A program made the position numbers and the translations under genes. The notes beneath the pieces are model-generated. The model did not search any database. It had not been told where the DNA came from and worked only from the letters and a program-made list of their open reading frames with translations. Positions 1-14,600 of a stretch of 24,481 nt of DNA are shown one piece after another. This stretch comes from Saccoglossus kowalevskii (Eukaryota > Hemichordata > Enteropneusta > Harrimaniidae), in assembly GCF_000003605.2 (NCBI RefSeq), contig NW_003122910.1:751153-775633 (forward strand), given 5' to 3'. Within the stretch, counting starts at the first letter, position 1, and each line of letters begins with the position of its first letter.

Positions 1-349
1 GAGCAATCTCCCCAATAAAAATGACTAAAGTTGAGCAATTTTCCCAATAAAAATGACTAAAGTTGAGCAATCTCCCCAATAAAATGACTAAAGTTGAGCA
101 ATCTCCCTAATAAAAATGACTAAAGTTGAGCAATCTCCCCAATAAAAATGACTAAAGTTGAGCAATCTCCCCAATAAAAATGACTAATGTTGAGCAATCT
201 CCCCAATAAAAATGACTAATGTTGAGCAATCTCCCCAATAAAAATGACTAAAGTTGAGCAATCTCCCCAATAAAATGACTAAAGTTGAGCAATCTCCCCA
301 ATAAAAATGACTAAAGTTGAGCAACTTTTCAATGAAAATAACATTTGTT
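1..349. repeat. Minisatellite, 31-32 bp unit, about 11 copies
   Basis: Ten near-identical direct repeats begin with GAGCAATCTCCCCAATAAAA and end with TGACTAAAGTT. Units start at 1, 33, 65, 96, 128, 160, 192, 224, 256 and 287, and a degenerate eleventh copy runs from 319 to about 349. Two units (65 and 256) lack one A in the A run, which gives 31 bp. Units 6 and 7 share the variant TAATGTT in place of TAAAGTT, so they were probably copied from one another. The array continues past the left edge of the window. The minus strand reads open through it because there is no stop in the repeat, but this is not a gene. Confidence 0.97.
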
Positions 350-4470
<4,121 letters not shown>

Positions 4471-4890
4471 GGATTATTGCAAATCAATAACGCGATAACA
4501 GCATACACGTTCAAGCAAAATGACAATGTAGATCTATGCACGGTGACGGACAGACATTTGCGATATACCACAGTGTTTGTTCCGGACGCTGCACCAGCCT
4601 ATGTACTGTACACAAACATGTGTCAGTACCTTCCAAATTTTAACTCCGCTACTTGCCCAATGTTACTTTATTATGAGCATGGGCAACAAACTCCGATTCT
4701 AATCGCGAAAATGTGTCATTATACACCCCTCCCCTTTGTAAGAGCAGCATAACATCTCAGCATAGATTTGTATACATGCGGAAGTATGGTTCCGGGTTCA
4801 TCTTGATGCTACTTCCGAAAGAATAAAAATACCCCAAGAAACGCAATTTATGCGGAGTTTGTGAGTGAATAAACCTGTTGGTGTCCTTAC

Positions 4891-5011
4891 CTCATTGTCT
4901 GTGCTTCTACGGAGAACGGATATTTGATCAAAGTTATATCGGGGGTAATCTATCACGAGCGATACTTCGCTCAGCAGTGAACTCGCGTCACGGTCTATTT
5001 GTAAAATGATT
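4891..5011 (-). CDS. Possible single exon of an unrecognised minus-strand gene
   Basis: On the minus strand an acceptor-like ACAAATAG is followed by an open stretch of about 120 nt (peptide beginning RDASSLLSEV, ending RRSTDNE). It stops at a good donor, GAG|GTAAGG. The stretch is more GC- and CpG-rich than its surroundings and lies just downstream, in minus-strand terms, of a promoter-like motif cluster. I could not find partner exons on either side and the peptide matches nothing I know, so it could equally be an untranslated first exon or chance. Confidence 0.25.
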
Positions 5012-5044
5012 ACTATGTGATTGTGAATGTACAATCACTAGAGG

Positions 5045-5257
5045 TGGGGCGGACTAGGCGAGGGGAAATATAATTAGACGGAAACTGTTGTGTAACGCCC
5101 AGATCAAGAATAAGTCGCTCAATCTACAGCCCAGCATCAGCGAAGAGATCAAACAACAAATATAAAAATATACGAATCTTATAAATTAAACCCAGCTTCC
5201 GTGCAGGACGCCATTTTGAAATGAACACCTTAAATATATGTACAATGCATTGTGGGA
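5045..5257 (-). promoter_or_regulatory. Candidate TATA-less promoter: GC box, YY1-like and ZNF143-like sites
   Basis: A GC box (GGGGCGG) lies at 5045-5051. A YY1-type core on the minus strand (CAAAATGGCG) lies at 5209-5218. A minus-strand match to the ZNF143/Staf consensus (YWCCCAYAATGCAYYG), TCCCACAATGCATTG, lies at 5243-5257. These motifs commonly group in housekeeping promoters of animals. The order points to minus-strand transcription towards the possible exon at 4891-5011. Function is inferred from motifs only. Confidence 0.35.
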
Positions 5258-5599
5258 TTGGATAAAAGAATGCGCCCTCATATTTTGTTAAAAACCTATC
5301 TTTTGCATCTAAAATTATTTTAAAATTCGACTTATAGGATAACCAATAATGCGAAACAAAGCAGATTAATCAATATACTAGTACTTTAAAATTGCTTACA
5401 TTGACACCTATCTATGTAACATATAAATGAGTAAAAACAAATAATATTAGAAGAGTACATGTGTGTCAAAATCGAAGTACGTCTCGCAGTAAACAAATTT
5501 ATACTATATGTTTGTTATTACAGCAACGGTCGAACAGCAGATATCAGGTATCCACCGAAATCCTAGCTTTCATTTCAAGACCAATTCAAAGCTCTTGAT

Positions 5600-5678
5600 G
5601 ATACACGTAGCGTGTACGTCACGGTCGCTATGAGTCCCATACCAAACAGGACGCGATGCGACGACCACTTCCCTTTAA
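5600..5678. mobile_element. Truncated TTAA MITE copy (copy 1)
   Basis: The right half matches the complete copy at 8165-8297, sharing GTCGCTATGAGTCCCATA and then ACGCG.TGCGACGAC, and it ends at a TTAA (5675-5678). The left inverted repeat is absent. It is a remnant with no coding capacity. Confidence 0.75.
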
Positions 5679-6267
5679 ATGAAAAAAACAAAACACGGCA
5701 CCATGCCGTTACCCGGCAATGCTAATATAGACATATTCCAATGACTTTCATTTTTATTCATTTTTCCACGCATATATATACAGGTGAAAATCATGATCAC
5801 GTCTGAAACACCGTCATCGTATATCTCATTTATTGAGTTAGTACTAGTATGTATTAATGAAGGGACATATGTTTCTGAACCGTGACCACATATAAGTACA
5901 CGAGATCAATTGTCAAATAAACAACGTCCGCTATGTACACGTAATATTAAGGTCAATGATACAAGTTGTAAAATCATAATTGTGTTTTTATTAAAATACG
6001 AATAATGTTGGTTACATTATAGTTTCCAATATATATATTTAGTATAATAATCCTCACATAATGATGTGTTTATAACCCTTTTGAGTTATTTGGTTTGACA
6101 TTTTTAATGACTGAATTGAGTGAGCGATACTTGATATATGTGATAACAGGTCAAAAATTAAATATAAACATTTTGTAATAAATGTTACGTTTACAACATA
6201 CACACAATGACAATATATGCAGATACAGTCAAAACGATGTTACCATGGAAACTAATACACATAATTA

Positions 6268-6390
6268 TTAAAGGGCTGTTGTCGTCGCGTCGCGTCGTGT
6301 TCGATATGGGACCTACACAACACGTATAAAATACATTGTTTATTTACATGAAATTCGAACACGCGCTGCGCGAAGACCACCGCCCTTTAA
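6268..6390 (-). mobile_element. Complete TTAA MITE (copy 2), inverted relative to copy 3
   Basis: The element is bounded by TTAA at 6268-6271 and 6387-6390. Inside these, terminal inverted repeats of about 35 bp begin AGGGC.GT and end ACCGCCCT. Its reverse complement aligns along its full length with the copy at 8165-8297, including the shared interior GTAAATAAACAATGTATTTT. The TTAA flanks are the target-site type used by piggyBac-like transposases, so it is probably a non-autonomous derivative. There is no transposase in the window. Confidence 0.85.
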
Positions 6391-8164
6391 AAACTGGAAC
6401 TGTTTTAGAATCGCTGGTTACCCCAAATTTATTTTCAGTATTTTACTCTCCTGTCTCTCCATTCTATAAAACATTTCCCATGTTTCAGATCGCCCTCTCG
6501 CACAATATGGTTAGTTTTTTTCCAAAACCCTCCACCCCCCACTGAAACTTAATTGATAAATATTGGTCATGGCGCCAGACTACATTCACCATTAAATACA
6601 AATTGATAATCGGACAGTAGTATTGCATAGCAGTTGGTTGTCGGGTGGGTGTACCTCATTTGACGCACAGATTTACACTCGAACCAAACCATTTTTCTGT
6701 TGTTGTTTTTTTTTTTCTTTTTCGGTTATTTCTGTCCATGATTGGATAGAAAAAAAAACGAACTACAAATACTCCAAGATTTTTTTGACTTCATTAAAAA
6801 ATAAAATCGTTTTTGTAGGATGGAAACTTTTTGAGGTCAAAACCCCCCACCCCCAAACTAAAGGAAATAAGTTTTTTATCCGACATCGATCTTTTGACGT
6901 CGTCCCTTATTCTGGTAATCGTTTACAAATTTTCAGGTAGACTCTAGACAATAAATGTGACGCCTTTGACAGTGAGAAGATCGTGCCCGCAAAAAGAGTT
7001 TTAAAATTTAGTAAACTAGGAGAGAATTTGACCGCATTGAAGAGTCGAACACTACCGTACGAGATTCACTATATGTGTTTGCAGGTTGGAAAACACAATT
7101 CGTTCGGTCATTCATTCATTATTCTATGTGAGCCTACTGCATATTTATGTTTAGGTATATGATTCATCTTTTCAGTGCCACGAAGATTATGCCGCGCCAT
7201 TAGAATAATACTGACATCGTACCGAGGTGCTACGCGATATTATGATTTTAAAATAATTCTACTCTTCTACCAAACTGAGAACTAACAGACAGGACAATAC
7301 GCATTTTATTTTGACTTGACAGCAATTACAGTCATTGTAATTCATTAACTTGCGGTTAGTGTACGTAGTGATCTGTTAATATATAGTAGGGCCAACCCAC
7401 TTTCAACCTACCCCGATTGTTCAATTCAGGTCACACATCGATTCTCGTGTTGTACGACTGCGCTTTTGTGTATGACCTATTTATATATGCTAATATACAA
7501 AATAAGTCAATGATGAAAATATTTTAGTATATTCCCGTTTGTGTTTTATTTGTAACATTAAACATAATAATTATTTTTATTTGATGTACATTGTTGTCTG
7601 TTGAATAATTATTTATCAAAATAATGATTTAACAGTTTCAATACGAGATACAGAACACATTCCAGCCATGCAATGTCGACTATATTCGATCATGTTTTCG
7701 AAGGGAATTTGAAAATATTAAAACCATGATGTGTTACACTCCGTTTAAAAATTTAATTACATTTCAAATTTGTACGGATTGTTATAAGTATGAAATGTAG
7801 AACCAGTGTAAGTTAGTGACGTCACACTTTCGTACGGTTCCTATTTTGTCAGGCAAAGGTGCAATTTATCACGTGATCATTATCGCCATATTACATACAT
7901 GACCACTTTTCGTATGTTTTATGAATAGAATGTACAGCAATGAACACAATGCTATGTGATGTAAAACGACAATGGTACTTGCTACTTTCAGTTGCAGGAA
8001 AGAAAATGAAGTATTGCATGATGTCAGATTCCCGGATTACATCAGCCATGTACAAAATAAACATTTACTCGTTCTACAGATAATTCAGGCTTCAAATTTT
8101 AAATTGTGGAATAAAAGTGAAGCCACGTGGTTAGAAAAATCTAGCCGTAACAAGAAATGAACCT
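6391..8164. other. Gene-free stretch between two MITE copies
   Basis: No supported exon. Poly-T, poly-A and C-rich runs occur around 6520-6860 and produce Phe-rich open frames without any known motif. A palindromic CRE (TGACGTCA) lies at 7817-7824 and an E-box-like CACGTG at about 7870. Confidence 0.45.
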
Positions 8165-8297
8165 TTAAAGCGCGGTGGTCGTCGCGCAGCGCGTGTTCGA
8201 ATTTCATGTAAATAAACAATGTATTTTACACGCGTTGTATACGTCGCTATGAGTCCCATATCGAACAAGACGCGGTGCGACGACTGCCGCCCTTTAA
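8165..8297 (+). mobile_element. Complete TTAA MITE (copy 3)
   Basis: TTAA at 8165-8168 and 8294-8297 flanks a GC-rich palindromic-ended element. The left end AGCGCGGTGGTCGTCGCGC mirrors the right end GCGACGACTGCCGCCCT. The interior is AT-rich. This is the best-preserved copy and serves as the reference for the family. An open frame across it on the minus strand is incidental. Confidence 0.88.
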
Positions 8298-9290
8298 TAT
8301 ACAGGGAATACTTGTATATTGAAGACAATTTACCATTCCTGTGAGTGCGCCCTCTAGTGTCAAAATAACATGCATTTACGAAAACAATACCATACATGCA
8401 CCTCTCGTTTTTTTCATCGAAAAACGATTGTCCATACCTGAATTTCTATATCATTGCACTGCATATTAATAAATTTGATTAGAATGTTTTAATTACAATT
8501 ATCGCGTGTTTACAACTCGAAACTCATTTATCACATAATTCTCCCTCGCCACGTTATAATACCGGTAAATATATGTCATAATATACCACAAACGACAAAC
8601 AAACGCAATAAATATAACTTAGATCTTACAACCTTGACAGCTACACGTTTGAGGGGTTACTGACCTCAAAAACAGTGGATTTATTGCCAAAATTTCTATC
8701 AGATCCGATAAAATAAGTATAGTATAAAGCCGGAATACAATTACTCTTCTGAGTTATAAAGTCCGACTCGAAATATCACCGAATATTCTGAGTGTGTGTG
8801 TGGATGGGCTTTATCTGATTTAAAACCCACTGCCCAATCCATCTTTAGATATATATTTTGCAAAAATTCTCGTACTTCTTTAGTGAATTCTGCCTTTTTT
8901 CCACAATTCTATTTTTTGTCAATTCTAATATCGAACTAGGGTCTGTCGAATCAAGATCCACCATATCATAACGTAATTATACATTTTCACCCTAGAAACA
9001 ATAGTGCACCACAATTGACCGGTGTGCTTTTGAACAGAAATTTTCAAATTCCTTCGTTTTTGAAACTAAGGCGTTTCAACTCAGCCTTGCTACAAAAAGT
9101 AAATTCTATGAATGATCTAATCTAAGTTTTGTCTAATTTGAGAGAATATACATATACGTGAAAAAATAAACTTGTGAAACTGTAAGATTGTATAGTTTGT
9201 TTGCGCAATAGATATATATTTTTAGAGAGATTTAAGGCATTCATTTTGAGTACAATAACAGGATGAACTACAACAGCAAAATTTACAACT
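8298..9290. other. Gene-free AT-rich stretch
   Basis: No exon, RNA gene or clear repeat could be supported. A CTCF-like half match (GCGCCCTCTAGTG) occurs at about 8347-8359. Otherwise it is unremarkable AT-rich sequence. Confidence 0.4.
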
Positions 9291-10720
9291 AATTTGAATA
9301 CCCAACGATTACAGCATTTCAGCGCTCTTTTAAAACTTTACAAACAACTTTTTAAGTATAGAAACATTTTTTTTTTTAACTTTTTTTACTTTCAACCCAA
9401 CTCTTCCGATTTTCTAACCAACCTATTCAAGTTTTCACAAACTATTAATTTTTCTCGGCTAACTTTTTTCTACTTTCCACGTGATTTTCCGTCTTGTTTT
9501 GTGACGTTTATATTTTGCTGACCAGATTAAACGACTTTTGAAACAACTTTTACAACTTTAAAATGATATTTCTACTTCCACCAACCGTTCACGTTTTTTG
9601 AAAGCTTTAATGACTTTCCAAAAAACTTTGTCGACAATTTCAATAACTTCCACCAGGTTTTTCGTCATCTATTTTTGTTTCGATTTGCTACCAAACCTTT
9701 ATGCCTTAAACTTTTCAATCAACCTGTTTTTGTCCCGGCCAAATGTAATTACTTTCCAATAAAGATTTTCTCCTTCGCTTCCTGCTTATGTATCTTCCTG
9801 GCCATCTTTAGTGACTTTCTAAACATTTTCTTTTACTTTTTACTCAAGGATATGTTTTGAATTTTTTTTTTATTTTAAACCAAGTGGTTCGACTTTCCAC
9901 CAGACTTTTATTTTGCTCTGGAAACTTCAGTGAATTTGCTACCACATCTAACTTGTTATGCCCGGCAAACATTAATGATGTTCCAAACCACAACCCTTTC
10001 GTCTTTTCAACCAACGTATTCAACTTTGATTTTACAACTTTGCACCAAACCTTTTGACTCTCCAAATATATTTTCTAACTTTCCTTCAACGTATGCGTCT
10101 TCTTTGCCAATTTTAGATATTGTTATTCAGGTTTTTTTCACCCAAGTTTCCACTTACTTTCCAGCCAATCTATTCGATTTTCAGCTTTTGCCTTTTTTCG
10201 TTCATCTTAAACCACCTTCTAACAACGTGTTCGACCTTCACTCAACTTTTATATCGTTTAATGTTTGTTTTTCTTAATGTTTACCTTTTCCTGACCATTT
10301 GTTACCACTTCCAACCAATTAATTCGACTTCTCACCAAATATTTGTGGTCTTTTCATTCATTATTTATGTGTTCTTAGAAACCTTTAACGACTTTCTACG
10401 CAACTTTTTCGACTTTGCAATCACATTTTGCGACTTTCAACACGACCGTCAACAACCGACTGTTTTGACATTTTTCATCCCAACTCAACACTTCAAACCA
10501 AACTCAGTCAGTTTTAATGACATTTAAACCAACTTTTACAAATTCATATTCAAATCAGTCGACTTTTCAACCATCTTTGCACAACTTTTTTTTACTCTCC
10601 ACCCAAGTTTTACATTTTCGGGCGGACGAGTTTAACGACTTTTAGCCAACCTTCTAACAAACTTTTACAACTTTGCATCCATGGCAACTGTTTTGACTTT
10701 CAAACAAACGTCCACGACTT
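9290..10720. repeat. Pyrimidine-rich degenerate repeat tract, about 1.4 kb
   Basis: The plus strand is dominated by C and T and by recurring short phrases such as TTTAATGACTTTC, CAACTTTT, TTCGACTTT and CCAACCTATTC. These recur many times with variation (for example CCAACCTATTCAAG at about 9419, CCAACGTATTCAAC at about 10011, CCAATCTATTCGAT at about 10165, CCAATTAATTCGAC at about 10314). Several Phe-rich overlapping open frames arise on both strands as a consequence; none has protein-like features. The tract looks like a decayed tandem repeat or an expanded simple-sequence block. Confidence 0.7.
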
Positions 10721-11030
10721 ATCAGCACTTTTCTTCAGCATCGGTTATAGTTTATTTGTTTGTAAACTGACTACTTGTAAATTGGATATGCAGTACAACA
10801 TGTGTTGTAATGAAATGATATCATATTCGTATAGGGTACCGCCGTTTGTCAGTGAAACAAGCTTGTGTGACGAGAGCTATTATGCCCAAGGAAATAGTGA
10901 AAAGACAATGAAAAATACAGGGAAAGGATTTGTTGAGATAAGGTTCATTTTCTCACTGTAGACACATGTTGCAGTCGTCTCTTTGTCAAGGAGTATTTGA
11001 TAATTACACACATTCAGTTACAGGCATAGT
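10721..11030. other. Short intergenic stretch after the EF-hand/WD40 gene
   Basis: Sequence beyond the poly(A) site of the minus-strand gene. I see no exon, RNA gene or strong repeat in it. Confidence 0.4.
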
Positions 11031-11035
11031 TTTAA

Positions 11036-11041
11036 TTTATT
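11036..11041 (-). promoter_or_regulatory. Poly(A) signal AATAAA for the EF-hand/WD40 gene
   Basis: A perfect minus-strand AATAAA lies about 60 bases after the stop codon. A GT-rich stretch (GAATGTGTGTAATT) follows about 20 bases further on, as expected for the downstream element that guides cleavage. This implies a short 3' UTR. Confidence 0.75.
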
Positions 11042-11101
11042 CATATTTACATAATTGATTTGTGATCGGATAGTTCCGTTGTTAGTTGATACATTATCCG
11101 G

Positions 11102-11650
11102 TTATTGATCTTTTTGATCACGATTTAGAAGTCTGGTCGCTCTCTGTTTTTGTGTGTAGTCCTGAATTCGACGTTTTAGTTTATTCTTCGTAGATTCCTT
11201 CTCATAATTGTCCAGTGATAGTTGTCTGGCGTGAATCTGTTGAATGACTGCGGGTAGCTTTGCTTCGGGAATTTCGTCAAGTTCTGAAAATGGCAGTGAT
11301 GAGTACACAGACACCTGTGGATATGAAGTACAACAACACATTATTTGAGATCTACGATACCGCCAATTAGTTACTAGTAAGTACATAATAATCTACGTAC
11401 TTGGGTTTGGTTGGTCCGTATTTCTGGCAACACCGGAGGCATCTTGTGTCTGGTTTTTGGTTTATATGATTTACCCAGAATTTTACTTGTACCACGATCA
11501 GCTTCAGTGTCTGAGTTGGCGTCTTCATTGGAATCGGTATCAGACATATATTCCCCCAGTGACGTGGCTTTAGCCATATGTAGTTTGTTGTCTTCTTTTC
11601 GTTTGAACAAGTTACGCGTACCTAAGAGCAGTAGTACATTCCGTGCCAAT
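11102..11650 (-). other. C-terminal tail exons 21-22 and stop codon
   Basis: Exon 21 (11650-11401) encodes a basic stretch, then an acidic low-complexity segment (MSDTDSNEDANSDTEAD) and a conserved-looking motif (KPKTRHKMPPVLPEIRTN). Exon 22 (11314-11102) encodes SSLPFSELDEIPEAKLPAVI and then a highly charged, probably helical end rich in Lys, Arg, Gln and Glu, with a TAA stop at 11104-11102. The donor CAA|GTACGT and acceptor CCACAG|GTG join in phase 0. Confidence 0.85.
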
Positions 11651-14600
11651 CTAATACAAATAATGGTGCAAATAGAGGTTAGTTCATCTATCCGTTTTAG
11701 TGGACGCATTTTGAGTGGAGTTCGTCAGTTATTATCAGGGACTATAGTATATTTATACATGATAAAAAAACTACAGTTGCATTCGTTCGATAATATAATT
11801 TAAAATGCACGGAGCATACGGAACGGACTGACCTATCCGTACAGGTAAATGGACTCCATGATATTTTTGTTGAAATCACAGTTTCAATTTTATGGTATAT
11901 TATACGACACTCTATTATCAAGATGCATTTTCAAACAACATAATATAAACATAACTCAACAATACTCCAAGTATCTTAAGGCATGTTATACGTGCATTTA
12001 ATATTATCGTAAGATACTCACTTCCATCGAGGTCGACTTCCCGCATTAAAAACCTTGAGTGTCATTGAAGACGCCACGCGCCTAACATCACCAGGCAACT
12101 TCCGTGGTAACTTCTCGGGAGAAAAGGGGCACGGCAATTTTTCCCACCCACCCTTTTGACCGAAAGTACCTACGAATACAAATGAGATAAGTGGATTAAA
12201 TAAACAAATAAGTGACATTTTGAGTCAATAGAATATCGCATCGGAGTAAAAAGGCTCGGAAGACGAAGTGCAACAGACAAAACAATAGAGCGCCATCTGC
12301 GTTTAAATCACAGTAAACTTTCTTACCAATATAACGACCGCATAGTGTCCACAACCTGACAGAACAGTCTGTGCTTGTTGTGAGGATTAACTTTTTGTCC
12401 TCGGCGTACTCTATGTGGGTAATAGATTTCAAATGACCTCGATAAGCATTGACTTTCATGGGTGCGTGTAAAGTCCTCTCGGGGTCTGTTTGCGCCGCTG
12501 GTTTTGGCATACTCTTCTGGTGTTTTATTTCTGCGCGTAACTTAGCCCGAAAGCCTATTACGCCGTCTGGTTGTAGGTATGGAAACTGTTTCTGCATGTC
12601 GGTTTGACTAGTGCGAGTGTCTCCTTTGATACAATAATCAGTGATGTCCCATACCTAATAAAATATTACCGAACAGAAAACAAAATTATGAGTCGTCGAT
12701 TATTTTTATAATATTTGGGTGAATAATTGCGTCTGTATTATCAACCATTAATCAAATGGAAAAACAGACGAAGACTGATATGTTGGTGTTATAAATGTTA
12801 TTCCTTGGCGAAAATAACAAATACTACAATATCTTTCTCTTGAAAGTGAGTTGAACAAAATTGGCAAAGTTCATCTTCTAAAACTCCACAATATGCGTCT
12901 TTATAGATATGTGTAAAGGTGGTCTCGATGTTGATTCTTATGTATAAAAGATGTGTTTTCAATGAAAAGATTAAGGAATTATAGTTTTGACAAATTTACA
13001 TGCATGCGAGTTTACATTTGTTTGGTTATTGAATAATACAAATGTGATGGTTCTTACCACGACGTAACCCATTGTATCTCCGGTTATCAGAAACTTGTTA
13101 GCCGCATCGGTTGTCATGGCAAGTACTGATTCGTTCTTGCCATGCGCTGCGTTGAATTGACCAAGGAGCCCACCTTGATGGTCAATAGACCACGCACGCA
13201 CCCATCCACCGGCCCCAGTCGCGATCAGCGTCGCCGTGTCTTTGTCTTGTTCCCTTGCTTGTAGAAAAAGTATCTGCAAAATATAATAATCGTGTTGGGT
13301 TAAATCGTTCGGTTTAAATGTCTTAGATCAAGGTGCCGATACAGATTTTAAGAAAATCGCAATGAAAAATTCTAATCTAAATAGATATTGGGGTTGACCG
13401 CTCATTTGGGAGAGGAACGAAATAAAATCTGCACAGACAATGTAAAAATAAAAAGTACGATGTCCAGTGGAATTTAGGGTAAACAAATACAATTAGATCA
13501 AGCTCACCTTGTCGACAGATGCTTCGTGTTTTCGCTGAAAATCTTCATACGTCCCTGAATTGAGAAGGTAATACTGCTCGTTGGGTGAATGTAATAGCTT
13601 CGACTTGTTATTGTCAATGTCTGAATATGTGGCGTCGCCACTCGGTGCGGATACAGCGACATCGTTAGCTGCAACGGTCTCACCTATCCGCGGAAGAACA
13701 GGCAGCGATTTTGTCAGACTTTTTGTAGAACCGTCAATCGGTTTTGGTTCGATATCTAAGCGTGAGCATCGCTGTTCTATCGATTTGTCAATGGGTCCTA
13801 GGGCGTTGGATTTGTCTTCAGTGTGTGCTGGTTTGTCAGGGGCATTCGGTAGTTGCCTAGCATCTCTTTCAGACGATCGTATCGGAGTGCATGGCGTGGC
13901 TCGTGTAGCGATACGCCCTGTCTGCGTTTTGACACTTTCCGTTGCGTTCATGCGAGTCAGCATATGTCCAGTTTCCAAGGACCACGTTATGATATCACCA
14001 TCATACGAAGAGGTCGCAATATGATTTGGTGCGTAATATGAAAGCGAGAGAACGTCGTCGTTGTGTCGAATTGGCCACTGCCGGCCAACGTTCTCGTCTT
14101 CTGAATCACTGTAAGAATACGAAAATAAAACATAGCTATATCAGCAATAATAAACGTACCCAGTAACCCACTGTTATGTCACGCCATCCTTCCTTTCAGC
14201 GCACTAATTATTGTATTCCTATAATATAATACGTGTAAATAGATGTAACTTACATATAGGTTGTGATTCGTCGGTTCCATCCAGTGGTAATGATACGATG
14301 CTTCGAGCATATGATACCAGTAAGCTGTAAACACAAAACAAATCTGATTAATCGATAGTAAACCCCAAAAAAGTTTGGTTACCGAGAAATGAATGAATGA
14401 ATAAATGAATTAATGAATGAAGTATTACCATACCTCATATGGATCAGAGATCTGAAGCTCACGGAGACACGCACCATTGTTGAAATTCCAAATTTTCAAA
14501 GTGCCATTTCTTGCACCGGTTATGAGGCGCCGGCAGCTGGGGTCAAACGTCATCGTTGTGATTTCAACACTTTTTTCTACCCCCCTTTCTTGGCATCTAT

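Noticed and set aside
1-349. CRISPR array
   Set aside because: The repeats are directly contiguous with no unique spacers, and the genome is eukaryotic.
4477-4752. 91-codon plus-strand open frame
   Set aside because: No in-frame ATG at its beginning, no recognisable domain and no splice partners; it stays unproven although its GC content is slightly raised.
9675-10527. Several overlapping Phe-rich open frames
   Set aside because: They arise from the pyrimidine-rich repeat tract and have no motif, no splice context and extreme composition.
11411-11803. 130-codon plus-strand open frame
   Set aside because: It is antisense to exon 21 and its flanking intron; the minus-strand frame joins in phase to both neighbours.
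13581-14024. 147-codon plus-strand open frame
   Set aside because: It is antisense to exon 17 of the EF-hand/WD40 gene, whose sense frame carries a WD40 blade and matches the splice phases on both sides.
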